Notes: a model not told the origin generated them from the sequence alone. A stretch of 64,000 nt of DNA from CAUZIR01 sp034421295 (GCA_034421295.1 DAOUKM010000018.1:27848-91847); one strand, 5' to 3'; positions 1 through 7,993 are shown, counted from the first letter of the stretch. Numbers and translations: made by a program.

Positions 1-1089
1 TCCACGCGTCGAATCGCCCGTACGGCTCGATCGACGAGACGCGCAGCCGACTCTGAACGAGCGAGCGCAGTCGGTCGTACCGCGACCCCGTTCGAATGAC
101 ATCGGGGAGGATGGCAGTCAGACGAGTCCCAGGTCGCGCACTCTCCACAGCGGCCCCAAGGAACATCGCCGCAAGACTAGTGCGCCCGGCACCCCATGTC
201 ACACTGTCAGATGCGGGCCGGTACGTGAACGGAGGGTTCATGACTATATGACCTGCAGAATGGGCACGATGGAGGAGGGCGAGTCCGTCACCGACCTTGA
301 TGCCTGGCAGGACGTCGCTAAGAGGTGGTGGTGGCGCAACGCCAACCGCAGTAGCGCCCCGCGATGCCGCCAGCAGCACCAAGCGTGCCCTGCACAGCCT
401 TACAAACCTTGGCTCGACATCTCGCCCGTGAAGCAGTTCACCCCATTTGCGCAAGGTCTGAGTGAGATCCTGATCGATTGGGAAGACCTTCGCCGCCTCA
501 ATCAGCAGATCGCCTGCCCCCACTGCGGGATCCAGGGTTGGTAGGACTGGCTCTGCTACGCCGGTCCAAGAGGTGAAAGCTACGGCGCGGAGAGTAGAGC
601 CAGTGAAGAAAGCTCCGCAGTCTCTTCGAGCATTCAAAGGGACGGTCTCGCGGAGAGTATTTCCAGCCTGGCCGTCTAGTAGGTCCGGTTGCACCAGCGC
701 AGGCCGTCCGATTCGAGCGGAAGCCAAGGCCGCCGTCGCTTGGTCTTCGACCGAAGAGACGTACGATTCGAATGTCGACACCGTTACAGGGTTCATGGAC
801 CAATAGTACCCGCTAGGCGGACCATTCGCTGGTCGTTTCCGGATCCTGATCCAGCCGTAATGTGCGTCTTGGACGCGCGCTTCAGCGGAGGAGCTAGGGG
901 TACCCGTGATTAAGAGGCGGCTCGGCGGGTGAACGTCTAAGCCAAGGTATCAGAGTCGGCGCGGCGGAATCGCGGTAGGGACGCCTTTTCGGAACGCCCA
1001 TCACTTAGACTTATTGACTTGTTTATTATCTGTTTACTGGCCTGCAGTTGGAAAAAGACCAGTTTTGCCATTAAGCGCTGTATATACGG
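1..1089. other. Gene-poor stretch with no recognised feature
   Basis: I see no convincing gene here. The longest open frame on the plus strand (248-544) ends in a CPHC motif, but it has no Shine-Dalgarno sequence, low-complexity Arg/Trp runs and no family resemblance, so I leave it unannotated. The stretch leads directly into a tRNA fragment and a transposase remnant, and may be decayed mobile-element DNA. Confidence 0.4.
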
Positions 1090-1131
1090 AGCCCCGGCCC
1101 GGATTCGAACCGGGAACCTGCTGATTACAAA
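1090..1131 (-). pseudogene. 3' half of a tRNA-Thr(TGT), truncated at the anticodon loop
   Basis: Read on the minus strand, this stretch folds as the 3' half of a tRNA. It has the anticodon loop TTTGTAA (anticodon TGT, Thr), the 3' anticodon strand TCAGC, a five-pair T stem around TTCGAAT, the 3' acceptor strand CCGGGGC and discriminator T. The sequence upstream does not supply the 5' anticodon strand, D arm or the expected 5' acceptor strand GCCCCGG, so it is not a complete gene. A 3' half that breaks at the anticodon loop is the usual form of an integrase attachment-site remnant. That origin is inferred. Confidence 0.7.
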
Positions 1132-1297
1132 GTAAGTATCCGCGATCGCGAGCATCAGGAACAGGTTGCGCGGCCGACACATGCGAGGGCAGGTCGTTTA
1201 ACCGACGACACCGGCCTTAAGAGCTATATCTCATCGCCCAGAACAGCCTGCCACGAGTAACGCAATTGGGGATGTCGATTAGTTCCTGTCCATCTCC

Positions 1298-1654
1298 ATG
1301 CTCTACCAGAGCATCCCGTTCAAGCACGACCACGCCAACCACATCGCCGACGAGTACGTCAGGGACGAGATCTCCACCAATTCGATAGAGTCGTTCTGGG
1401 CTCTGATGAAACGGAGCTACAAGGGCTACCACCACTTCTGGACCTTCAGGCACACTCCGCCATACCTCGACGCCCTGCAGGGACGGCTCAACAACAGACA
1501 CCTGTCAACCCTCAAGCACATGCAGCTCGTCATCGAACGATCCGACGGCAAACAAATGACCTACCGCGAGCTGATCGGACGAAGCTACCAAGCCCGACTA
1601 CTGGGAATCTGGAGAAAGCCGCCGGCTAACGACAGCAGCCACCCTCGGGGATAA
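1298..1654 (+). pseudogene. ISXO2-like (IS1595 family) transposase, C-terminal remnant
   Basis: The product resembles only the C-terminal part of ISXO2-like DDE transposases. The diagnostic stretch is TNSIESFWALMKRSYKGYHH, which contains the conserved N-x-I-E-x-F-W motif holding the final catalytic Glu, followed by an LNNR-like segment matching the usual F-R-x-N-N-R. The N-terminal zinc ribbon and the two catalytic Asp residues are absent. The same frame carries a stop (TAG at 1280-1282) just upstream, so the gene is 5' truncated. No terminal inverted repeats were found. It is probably an inactive remnant, consistent with the tRNA fragment nearby. Confidence 0.8.
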
Positions 1655-1894
1655 CCCCTCGGTCATCCAGACCGCGCTGCCTATTATGCCGAAAGGCGGC
1701 ACGCCTGGCAGCCGCAGCGGTCTCGAAACGCCGCCACCAACCATCGGTCTTCTCATGCCTTTCCACGTTCGAAAGGTACCGCCTCACCCATCCGCACGAC
1801 TCAAGATGAAGCACAGCCGCATAGTGCCTCAACCGATAACGATGCCAGCCTCTCCTGTAGAAGTGGACGATGCGCCTCATAAGCCAACCTCCAA

Positions 1895-2104
1895 CTAACG
1901 CGCTATCGGAACGTCACCTGTCCACTTGCAGTTGGCAGAGAAATAGTCCATACCTCGATTCATCTCGTCAAAATCCCGAGAATAAGACGCAGCAGCCGCA
2001 GCCTCACGACACTTGCGGTCCTCCGTCTCCCAATCGACCCTCTCGCAAAAGCAAGAGGCCATCCACAACGAAACCAGAGCCAGAACCAAGAGAACAACCC
2101 TCAC
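1895..2104 (-). CDS. Small putative secreted/lipoprotein, unknown function
   Basis: This 69-residue product starts with an N-terminal signal sequence (hydrophobic residues 3-16, then ASCFC around 16-20), which suggests export and possibly lipid attachment at a Cys. The mature part is short, polar and has two further Cys. It is the last gene of a three-gene minus-strand cluster. Its ATG overlaps the stop of the preceding gene by four bases (ATGA), a sign of translational coupling. I do not recognise a family. The overlapping plus-strand frame at 1870-2250 is very rich in Pro/Ser/Arg/Thr and is an antisense shadow. Confidence 0.6.
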   Translation of the reverse strand: MRVVLLVLALVSLWMASCFCERVDWETEDRKCREAAAAASYSRDFDEMNRGMDYFSANCKWTGDVPIAR

Positions 2105-2328
2105 GAACCAGACATCAGACGCCGAATACCTCGAACGATCTCGACGAGCATCACCGCGAGACCGGCAGAGCCGATCGTGACGGACATCATCCCGCCGAGG
2201 AAAGCGAGGAACACCGTCCCGGAATCAATACCACCCCAGGATATTTCTAGCAGCCAGACCACCATGCCGGCAATGAACAGCGGCAGCCACACCGCAAAGT
2301 AGTAGCAGAACGGCTTCTTGAACTCCAT
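2101..2328 (-). CDS. Small two-helix membrane protein, unknown function
   Basis: This 75-residue protein has two predicted transmembrane helices, about residues 7-27 and 37-62. They are separated by a short loop (EISWGGIDSG), and the C-terminus is basic. It begins at the base after the stop of the upstream lipoprotein gene (2329) and overlaps the downstream gene by four bases, so the three genes are almost certainly co-transcribed. I recognise no family. A membrane protein between two exported proteins suggests an envelope-associated unit. Confidence 0.65.
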   Translation of the reverse strand: MEFKKPFCYYFAVWLPLFIAGMVVWLLEISWGGIDSGTVFLAFLGGMMSVTIGSAGLAVMLVEIVRGIRRLMSGS

Positions 2329-2736
2329 CTACGGTCCTCCCAACTTCTCCGGAATCTCCGTCGCCACCGGCGTCGGAGTCGAAACCGGATCATTCAGGGT
2401 TTCCATCTCGTAATACTCGGCCTCGGTCAACACAGACCAGTCCTCAGACGACTCGTACACCTCGGTGAAACCACCGAGACCGCCCATCATCATCAGACCA
2501 ATCAGCATCTCGAACAGCTCGTTGCTGCCGGAAGACACCGAAAAGCCGAGCACCTCGACCGCCTTCTCAAGCTGCACCTGACGCTCAGACAGAGCCACCT
2601 GCCGCTCCTCCATCGCGGCAAGCCTCGTCTCAATACGCTCAATCCCCGCAAGAACCTGCGGATCCACACCGGACACGCAGGACACGGCAGCGACCAACAG
2701 GAACACCGCCAGAAAGGCGAAGGTCACAGATCTCAT
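2329..2736 (-). CDS. Putative lipoprotein with coiled coil, unknown function
   Basis: This 135-residue protein is the first gene of the small operon. A signal peptide (residues 1-19) ends in a lipobox-like AAVSC. Residues about 27-65 form a strongly predicted coiled coil (IERIETRLAAMEERQVALSE). A Gly/Met-rich hydrophobic segment (LIGLMMMGGLGGF) follows, then a Thr/Pro-rich tail (STPTPVATEIP). The ATG has a good Shine-Dalgarno sequence (GGGAGG, about six bases upstream). I recognise no homologue. The coiled coil suggests self-assembly or interaction with the membrane protein encoded next. Confidence 0.7.
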   Translation of the reverse strand: MRSVTFAFLAVFLLVAAVSCVSGVDPQVLAGIERIETRLAAMEERQVALSERQVQLEKAVEVLGFSVSSGSNELFEMLIGLMMMGGLGGFTEVYESSEDWSVLTEAEYYEMETLNDPVSTPTPVATEIPEKLGGP

Positions 2737-3258
2737 CGCAAGCCTCCCTAAACTCGATTCATGTCATCGGCGGATCACCGAAAGGTCTCGAAACTGCTGG
2801 CGCCTGATCGATTGCACCAGGGCAAATCACCACTCGCCGACGATCTCCGGCGACATCCAATTCGCCTCCTAACGGTTACTCAGACGAACTGCTAGGGCAC
2901 GCCAGGTTCGCCACCAACCGCAAGGTCTGGATTGACCTCCGGGACATTTTCCCTCATCCCTACACTGTGGATCATGCTGCGGCCTAGGTTGAGTCTGGTC
3001 GAGTCGGGTCAGCCATGTGGGTATGCTTGAGACAGGCACCACGAGCTGATCCTTCATCGGAGAAGGCCCTCATAGGACCTTCTCCACGGGTGCCTCCTCC
3101 AGCACACTGCCAAAGTGAGAACGGTCGTCTGAGCAGTCCAAGCGATCAACTCCGAACTGTGCCGGCCCCTAGCTACTGAGAGGGAAGCATCCTCGGTGCG
3201 TCGGAGCGAACCGATGGTCCAACACGTTTGGACCTCCCTTCAGTCAATAGGAAGGGCC
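2737..3258. other. Intergenic stretch; nothing recognised beyond a promoter role
   Basis: About 520 bases lie between two divergently oriented genes. It must hold the promoter of the minus-strand three-gene operon and that of the HTH gene. I could not identify a convincing sigma-70 promoter or an RNA gene here. The short frames present lack ribosome-binding sites. Confidence 0.4.
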
Positions 3259-3513
3259 ATGTCGACTGCCTCTAACAGTTTGCACGCGGCAGGAACGGGA
3301 GGTGCCAGACATATGTATCGATTCGAAGATGACAGATATTATCGGACGAGTGATCCGGAACTGCTTGTGATCGCCACACCCGGAACTATGGCCAAGTGGC
3401 GGTGTATGGGCATCGGCCCTCCATTCATTCGATTCGGCGGCCGCATTCTCTACTTGGGCAGGGACCTTAACGGATGGCTTGATCAGCACCGCATTGAGAC
3501 CCAGGCGAGCTGA
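3259..3513 (+). CDS. Excisionase-like helix-turn-helix DNA-binding protein (HTH_17 type)
   Basis: The C-terminal half matches the short MerR-like HTH of excisionases and HTH_17 proteins. It has a helix ending in GTMAKWRCMGIGPPFIRFGG, the typical 'wing' that follows W(R)xxGxGPPxxRxGGR, then ILYLGRDLNGWLDQHR, the usual RxDLxxWL helix. ATG 3259 has AAGGG a few bases upstream. ATG 3313, behind GGGAGG, would give a shorter protein that still has the whole domain, so the start is uncertain. Proteins of this kind are common in integrative elements, which fits the truncated tRNA and transposase remnant upstream. It could also be a stand-alone regulator. Confidence 0.65.
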   Translation: MSTASNSLHAAGTGGARHMYRFEDDRYYRTSDPELLVIATPGTMAKWRCMGIGPPFIRFGGRILYLGRDLNGWLDQHRIETQAS

Positions 3514-3922
3514 CATGCGGACAAGCCAGGCACCAGAGCTATTAACTACCGGGTCTAGGCAAGCAGTCACCTACAGCTTCACGTGAAAGCGCAGCTCGAT
3601 TGATTGGTGACCGGCACCCAATCATAGGTGAGCTTGCCGATGTCAGCGTGTAGCTCACCCGGCTTTAGGTCGCCGATGTCTAGCTTTTCGCTCCTGGGAA
3701 ATCTGCTAGGCGACCCTGCAGCCTGTCCACGGTGCGCAATCGTGGATGTCAAGCAGATCCCCCCCTCCACATCTTCCCCACCGCACCAAACAACTATCTC
3801 CAACCCTGGCCACGGGCGAACCTAGGAAAGCTAACCGATTCGGGGGCCAATTGTGGACACTATTGGGACACTATTGCTCAACAATCAATTACGCCTGTCG
3901 CAATTTAGCGGTCTATAGACGG
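3514..3922. other. Intergenic stretch, nothing recognised
   Basis: About 400 bases lie between the HTH gene and tRNA-Gly. Small frames on both strands (for example 3579-3803) have no ribosome-binding site or recognisable product. Confidence 0.4.
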
Positions 3923-3994
3923 AGCGGGTGATGGGATTCGAACCCACGACCTTCTGCTTGGGAAGCAGATACTCTACCGCTGAGTTACACCCGC
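3923..3994 (-). tRNA. tRNA-Gly(CCC)
   Basis: This is a complete cloverleaf on the minus strand. The acceptor pair is GCGGGTG/CACCCGC, and the D arm is AACTCAGCGGTAGAGT. The anticodon stem is TCTGC/GCAGA around loop TTCCCAA (anticodon CCC), and the T arm is GTGGGTTCGAATCCCAT. The discriminator is T, and CC follows, with no full encoded CCA. It lies 291 bases before tRNA-Ile, in the opposite orientation. Confidence 0.93.
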
Positions 3995-4285
3995 CCGAGG
4001 GCCAATCTTTGACCGCAGACACCTGATCAATAGGTCGCAAGAATGTTAACAGCGCGCCCGGATTCACCTCAACATTTCAGGTCACAGCCCAGGTCATGGT
4101 CCTATCCATGTCGCCGATCCATTGTGTGGCTAACGGATCGGCCACCGTGGTGGGATTCGCCAGGCACAACGGCTTTGAAATGCATGGCTCACGAGGCCGT
4201 GGTGGTCGCCCTCCCCGCGTTGACACTTCAAAACAGCCATTTATATACTCCGGTTATCCGGTCGCACGGCGCCGCCCGGATGATC

Positions 4286-4359
4286 GGGCCAGTAGCTCAG
4301 CCGGTTAGAGCGCAGTCCTGATAAGACTGAGGTCCCTGGTTCGAGTCCAGGCTGGCCCA
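4286..4359 (+). tRNA. tRNA-Ile(GAT)
   Basis: This is a complete cloverleaf. The acceptor pair is GGGCCAG/CTGGCCC, and the D arm contains AGCTCAGCCGGTTAGAGC. The anticodon stem is CAGTC/GACTG around CTGATAA (anticodon GAT), and the T arm is CTGGTTCGAGTCCAG. The discriminator is A. CCA is not encoded. The gene stands alone rather than inside an rRNA spacer. Confidence 0.95.
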
Positions 4360-4586
4360 CATTTTCCGACCATGCTGTACTGAATTCATGACTCTGCGGT
4401 TTCCCTGGTCGCTGCTCATCGGGGACGCTAAAGGCCAAGCGAACCCGGCAAGGTTACCGCCCTGTCCGTCACCGACATAGAGGCGAGATCGACTCAAGGA
4501 CGTTGCTCATACGAGGCGCGCAGTCCCAGTGAGCAAGGGCTCCAGCGGCCACCGTGACGTAGGAGCTGCTCTCGAGAAGAGGATTC

Positions 4587-5024
4587 TCAGGCGTGGGCCC
4601 TTCGCCTGAACGAGACCGCCAGTACGAATATCCCGCTTGCAACTAGGGTCATCGCAGGACCGGTGGGCAGATTGAAGTGGTAGGAGACATACAGGCCCGT
4701 CGCGGCGGCCATGGTCCCTATCACCGAAGCCGCCATCATCACCGGGACAAAACGTCTGACCAACAGATACGCCGCGGCAGCAGGTATTGCCAGCATTGCC
4801 ATGATCAGAACAGAACCGGCCGCCTGAATCTCCGTTACGAAAACCAAGGCAAGCATGATTAGCAGGACGTAGTCGACGACGTTCGTACGTGTACCGACCA
4901 CCTGCGCCCCCACGGGACCAAAGCTCGCAAACATCAGCCAGTGGTGGAGAGCGGATAGCCCCAGGATGACCATCACGGTTATCCCGCAGACCCACGCGGC
5001 CTAGGCACGCGTAAACAGGCTCAC
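4587..5024 (-). pseudogene. znuB: znuB-like zinc/manganese ABC permease, internally deleted
   Basis: A GTG at 5024 overlaps an upstream stop (GTGA) and starts MSLFTRA, a typical ABC-3 permease N-terminus. The eighth codon is TAG (5001-5003). The same frame then continues into the C-terminal half of a ZnuB/MntB permease, with HHWLMFASFGPVGAQVVG, VTEIQAAGSVLIMAMLAIPA and four or five hydrophobic segments. Family members have about 270 residues and seven or more helices. Here roughly the first half, after seven residues, is missing. No functional permease can be made, although an internal ATG at 4976 could give a 129-residue fragment. The order zur-znuA-znuC'-znuB' identifies the locus. Confidence 0.8.
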
Positions 5025-5175
5025 GATCTCTCTTCCCGGGCCCGGGTCACCGGAACCATCGCAGCCTGCAGCACCGGCCCTTCATTACAGCGTCCATCAC
5101 GGCCACAGGAAACCGCCAGTTGACGCTCTCTCACGGAGGAACGTTCGCCAGCGCTCTACCACCCTGGTCTACACG

Positions 5176-5355
5176 CTAAAGGGTTACCTTCCCCTGACGA
5201 ACCGGGAGGAGTCCGGCAATAGCACTCTGTCCAGTGCTATTGCCGGCCCCGTCCGGTCCTACGACTCCCATTAGGGTTCCCGCATGTACGTCGAAGGTGA
5301 CGCTGCTCGGGGCCATGTGACCATCGAACTCGAATGACACGTCCTGAAGCGACAT
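5176..5355 (-). pseudogene. znuC: znuC-like zinc ABC transporter ATPase, N-terminal remnant with broken Walker A
   Basis: From ATG 5355 the frame encodes 59 residues before TAG. They match the first 60 residues of ZnuC-type ATPases: MSLQDVSFEF, then GVVGPDGAGNST, then AIAGLLPVRQGKVTL. The Walker A motif GxxGxGK[ST] has Asn in place of the invariant Lys, and the LLK that normally follows ST is replaced by GQS. The Q-loop, signature, Walker B and H-loop are gone. A different frame downstream (ending GPVLQAAMVPVTRAREERS, stop 5021-5023) could be the last residues of the original protein, overlapping the znuB start. Together they imply a large internal deletion. Confidence 0.8.
5213..5246. repeat. 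Perfect 14-bp inverted repeat inside the znuC Walker A codons
   Basis: CCGGCAATAGCACT and AGTGCTATTGCCGG flank a six-base loop (CTGTCC). The arms coincide with the codons for AGNST and AIAG. The Lys-to-Asn change in Walker A is exactly the base needed to make the arms match. Confidence 0.85.
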
Positions 5356-5384
5356 GCTCGCCCTGTGTGGTTTCGTATCGGTGC

Positions 5385-6941
5385 TTACTTCAATGCCCCA
5401 ACAATTACCTCTACGTTTGCTCGCACCATCCCAAGGTAAGTGTCAGCGCCGCTGCCTGCCTCCCCAAGTGAGCCCGAATAGAGCCGGAACAGCTCCGTGC
5501 CAGTCTCCCTTGCTACGGCTTGTGCCAGCCTCTCACTGACTGTCGTCTCGCCAAACAATGCCGGCACGTTGTACTTCCGTATCGCCTCGACCAGGTCCGC
5601 GATGTGCTCCGCAGAGGGCTCCACATGAGTCGACAAGGACGGGATAACCAGCCCAACTATCTCAAACCCATAAAGCTCTGCAAAGTAGGCGAAGCTGTCA
5701 TGGGACGTAACCAGCAGTCTTCGCTCCGGCGCCACCATACTGACCTGATCTTGGATCCAGGCGTGAAGCTCGTCCAGCTGTTCTCCATACTCTGAGGCGT
5801 TCTGGAAGTAGACGCTCGCGTTGCCGGGGTCTACAGCCGAAAGCCGTGTGGCTATCTCGTTGACAGCGATCTTCACCCGGATCGGATCGAACCAGAAGTG
5901 AGGATCGTAATTGCCGTGGGCGTGCCCGTGCTCGTCCTCCATGTGCCCGTGCTCGTCCTCGTGCCCGTGCTCGTCCTCGTGCCCGTGCTCGTCCTCGTGC
6001 CCGTGCTCGTCCTCATCCTCCATGTGCCCGTGCTCGTCCTCGTGCTCATCGACCCACTCGATGGGATCGACGCTGTCACCAAGTGCGACAACCTTGGACT
6101 CGTCTGCACTGGCGTTGCGTATCAGGTCCTCCAACCACATGTCCTCAAGGCTGAGGCCGACAGTGAACACGACATCCGCATCGGCTACCTTGGCAATGTC
6201 GCGAGGTCCCGGCAGGAACGTGTGCGGATCGCCACCCGGTGGCAGAAGGCCGAAGACCTCCACCCTGTCTCCGCCTACCACCCGAGCCCAGTCAGCCACA
6301 AAGTTGGTGGTTGTCACCACCTGTACTAGCGGCCCGGGGGGCGTGTCAATTTCCGTAGCAGCCAAGGTTGCCGCCGCCACGGAGGCGTTCACGATGTCCG
6401 TCACCTGGTCGGCGGTGAGTTGGTCGCCGGCCGCGTCCTCGACGGCCCTTGCAACCAGGTCCTCAATGTCGCCGCGCGTAAGCGTGTCGGATAGCCCAGC
6501 GCTCACCTGGGCCTGCACGGCCTCGACGATCCTGCTTAGCTCGTCAGCGCCGACGCCTTCCGACACCGCATCGGCAACCGCGGAGTTGACAAGGCTGGTG
6601 AGCAGGCTCTCGTCGATCTCAGGCGCGGGCAGTGCCCGGAAGGACTCGTCTACGATCTCCTTCACGTCGGCCGCGGAGAGCTGCCCCGCAGTCGACTCGC
6701 TCACGATAGACTCGACGTCCTCGCGCGTCAGACCCTCGGGCTGAGCAGCGATGGCCGCCGCTACCGCCTTCTGTATCTCGTCGGCGCTGGCGCCCTGTGC
6801 GCTGGCGACTGCGTCCTCGATCAGCTTGGCCGTGTCGACCGCTGGAGCTGGCTCCGGCTCGCTGCAGGCAATGGCGAAGACCAAAGCCACAATCGCTGCG
6901 ACTATGGCCGCTGACCTCCACCTCAATAGACTATGTCCCAT
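5385..6941 (-). CDS. znuA: Zinc-binding lipoprotein ZnuA with extra N-terminal helical region
   Basis: This 518-residue lipoprotein has a signal peptide ending in VFAIAC. Residues about 25-200 are an unusual acidic, alpha-helical region with recurring units of the form LTxxDVxxIVxxS. The family domain starts near residue 207 (VQVVTTTNFVADWARVVGGD). Zinc ligands fit PPGGDPHTF, YDPHFWFDP and VTSHDSFAYFAELYG. The His-rich loop before the second ligand is expanded into tandem HGHEDE units. Normal ZnuA has about 300 residues, so the N-terminal extension is extra. It captures zinc outside the membrane for the ZnuBC transporter. It lies downstream of the Zur-like gene and upstream of ruined znuC and znuB, so it may act with another permease or be a relic. 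Confidence 0.93.
   Translation of the reverse strand: MGHSLLRWRSAAIVAAIVALVFAIACSEPEPAPAVDTAKLIEDAVASAQGASADEIQKAVAAAIAAQPEGLTREDVESIVSESTAGQLSAADVKEIVDESFRALPAPEIDESLLTSLVNSAVADAVSEGVGADELSRIVEAVQAQVSAGLSDTLTRGDIEDLVARAVEDAAGDQLTADQVTDIVNASVAAATLAATEIDTPPGPLVQVVTTTNFVADWARVVGGDRVEVFGLLPPGGDPHTFLPGPRDIAKVADADVVFTVGLSLEDMWLEDLIRNASADESKVVALGDSVDPIEWVDEHEDEHGHMEDEDEHGHEDEHGHEDEHGHEDEHGHMEDEHGHAHGNYDPHFWFDPIRVKIAVNEIATRLSAVDPGNASVYFQNASEYGEQLDELHAWIQDQVSMVAPERRLLVTSHDSFAYFAELYGFEIVGLVIPSLSTHVEPSAEHIADLVEAIRKYNVPALFGETTVSERLAQAVARETGTELFRLYSGSLGEAGSGADTYLGMVRANVEVIVGALK
5922..6050. repeat. Tandem 18-bp coding repeat in the His-rich loop of znuA
   Basis: About five to six copies of an 18-base unit (GTGCCCGTGCTCGTCCTC) encode HGHEDE on the minus strand. 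Interruptions carry CAT codons for Met. The copies have no spacers and keep the reading frame, so this is a coding microsatellite likely to vary in copy number, not a CRISPR array. Confidence 0.9.
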
Positions 6942-7077
6942 TTTCTCCTCTGCTCCTTTTATTGTGCGGATTCTCTCTTTCAGTTAGTTCGGCTTCCTGA
7001 GGATCTATCATGTATCTATACGAAGTATCAGTCTAGGATCCGGGGCGCTGGGATCTCAGCCGGCTGGAACACACCCT

Positions 7078-7479
7078 CTACTCGCCCCCGTCGGCGCGGC
7101 AATAGTCGCAGGTCACGTAGAACTCTATGCGATGGCCGACCAGTTGTCCCGGAATATTGTTGCCTATTGCCCTGAGCATTCTATCCGCTGCGGGCGCCCT
7201 GAACTCCCCCACTGCTCCGCACTTGATGCACAGCGTGTGGTGGTGACGATCAATCTGGGAGACACTGTACTTGGGAGCGCCATCCATCGTCGAGAGCTTG
7301 CATACTGCTCCCGACTCAAGGAAAAGCTTGATGGTGCGGTATATGGTTGCCCTACCCACCGAGGGCAACTCCTCACTGATCTCCTTGACTGTGAAGCCCT
7401 CCTGCTTCTGCTTCAGGAGATTGACTATCGCCTTTCTGGCGGTGGTGGACCTATGGCCCGGGATTTCCAGTGCCGCCAT
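7078..7479 (-). CDS. zur: Fur family transcriptional repressor, Zur-like
   Basis: This 133-residue protein of normal Fur-family length has an N-terminal winged helix (residues about 8-75; RSTTARKAIVNLLKQK, EELPSVGRATIYRTIKLFLE) and a metal-binding dimerisation domain. That domain has the HHH motif (DRHHHTLCIKCG) and two CxxC pairs (CIKCG near 90, CDYCRA near 125), which form the structural zinc site. It heads the zinc locus, 137 bases upstream of znuA and in the same direction, so the assignment to Zur rather than Fur or PerR comes from context. A TGATA-N5-TATCA palindrome just upstream suggests autoregulation. Confidence 0.9.
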   Translation of the reverse strand: MAALEIPGHRSTTARKAIVNLLKQKQEGFTVKEISEELPSVGRATIYRTIKLFLESGAVCKLSTMDGAPKYSVSQIDRHHHTLCIKCGAVGEFRAPAADRMLRAIGNNIPGQLVGHRIEFYVTCDYCRADGGE

Positions 7480-7511
7480 CAGCGTGATGCGTGGTGTTTC
7501 AAGTCTAATGA

Positions 7512-7526
7512 TGATACTAAATATCA
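7512..7526. promoter_or_regulatory. Putative Zur/Fur operator upstream of zur
   Basis: TGATACTAAATATCA is a perfect 5-bp inverted repeat around five bases, in AT-rich DNA 32-47 bases upstream of the zur start codon. It resembles Fur-family boxes. A similar minus-strand stretch before znuA (CTGATACTTCGTATAGATAC, around 7013-7032) repeats TGATAC and may be a second site. Confidence 0.5.
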
Positions 7527-7993
7527 GTTAGACGCGCTTAGTTCAGCCACTTCTTAAGAAGTGAGACCACGTATCAGACTATAGCTCGCTTCTCAACAGG
7601 CAACAACCCGTCTTGAAGGTTCCCATCCACTGTCCGCAGCAGCAAGCAAGCCGGACTGACCGGTCTTCAAAGTTCATGAGTCTGGCACACTAGGCCAGGC
7701 TGTCCCCATAGCGAGTCCTCCCAACGAAGAGTTCGCAATTCAGTCTTCCACGGCCCACACCCTGTAATCTCCGGCCGAGCAACCACTGCATGGAGTGGCC
7801 TTGATCTGTTCAGGCGGGATGGCGACGGTCGATCCGGCCTATGAGTTGTCTCCCTAATCTGCCCCCAATTCTGGTCCGGGCAAATGGCTAACTCTGCACC
7901 CTCATTTCATCCCTTCAGCGGGCACCTCACCAGCGCTAGAATTGTCCAGATAGCCACACGAGCCTTACGCGCGACAGCAAAGAGAGGATATCC
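7527..7993. other. Intergenic stretch, nothing recognised
   Basis: About 470 bases separate the divergent zur and small zinc-ribbon genes. No coding frame with a ribosome-binding site and no RNA gene was seen. The promoters for both flanking genes must lie here. Confidence 0.4.

Noticed and set aside
248..544. Plus-strand frame with a terminal CPHC
   Set aside because: It has no ribosome-binding site, low-complexity composition and no family resemblance.
1090..1200. A complete tRNA-Thr with an intron in the anticodon loop
   Set aside because: CTGAT upstream can pair with part of the 3' anticodon strand, but no D arm or matching 5' acceptor strand follows.
1870..2250. 126-residue plus-strand frame
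   Set aside because: It is antisense to a well-packed minus-strand operon with good start signals, and its composition (Pro/Ser/Arg) is typical of a shadow.
1090..3994. tRNA-Gly and the tRNA fragment as paired attachment sites of one element
   Set aside because: Their 3' halves differ in the T stem and acceptor, so they are not direct repeats of one site.
5922..6050. Possible CRISPR array because of regular 18-bp repeats
   Set aside because: The units have no unique spacers and sit in frame within the His-rich loop of znuA.
5911..6744. 277-residue Ser-rich plus-strand frame
   Set aside because: It is a mirror of znuA. The CPCSSS repeats come from the His-array codons.
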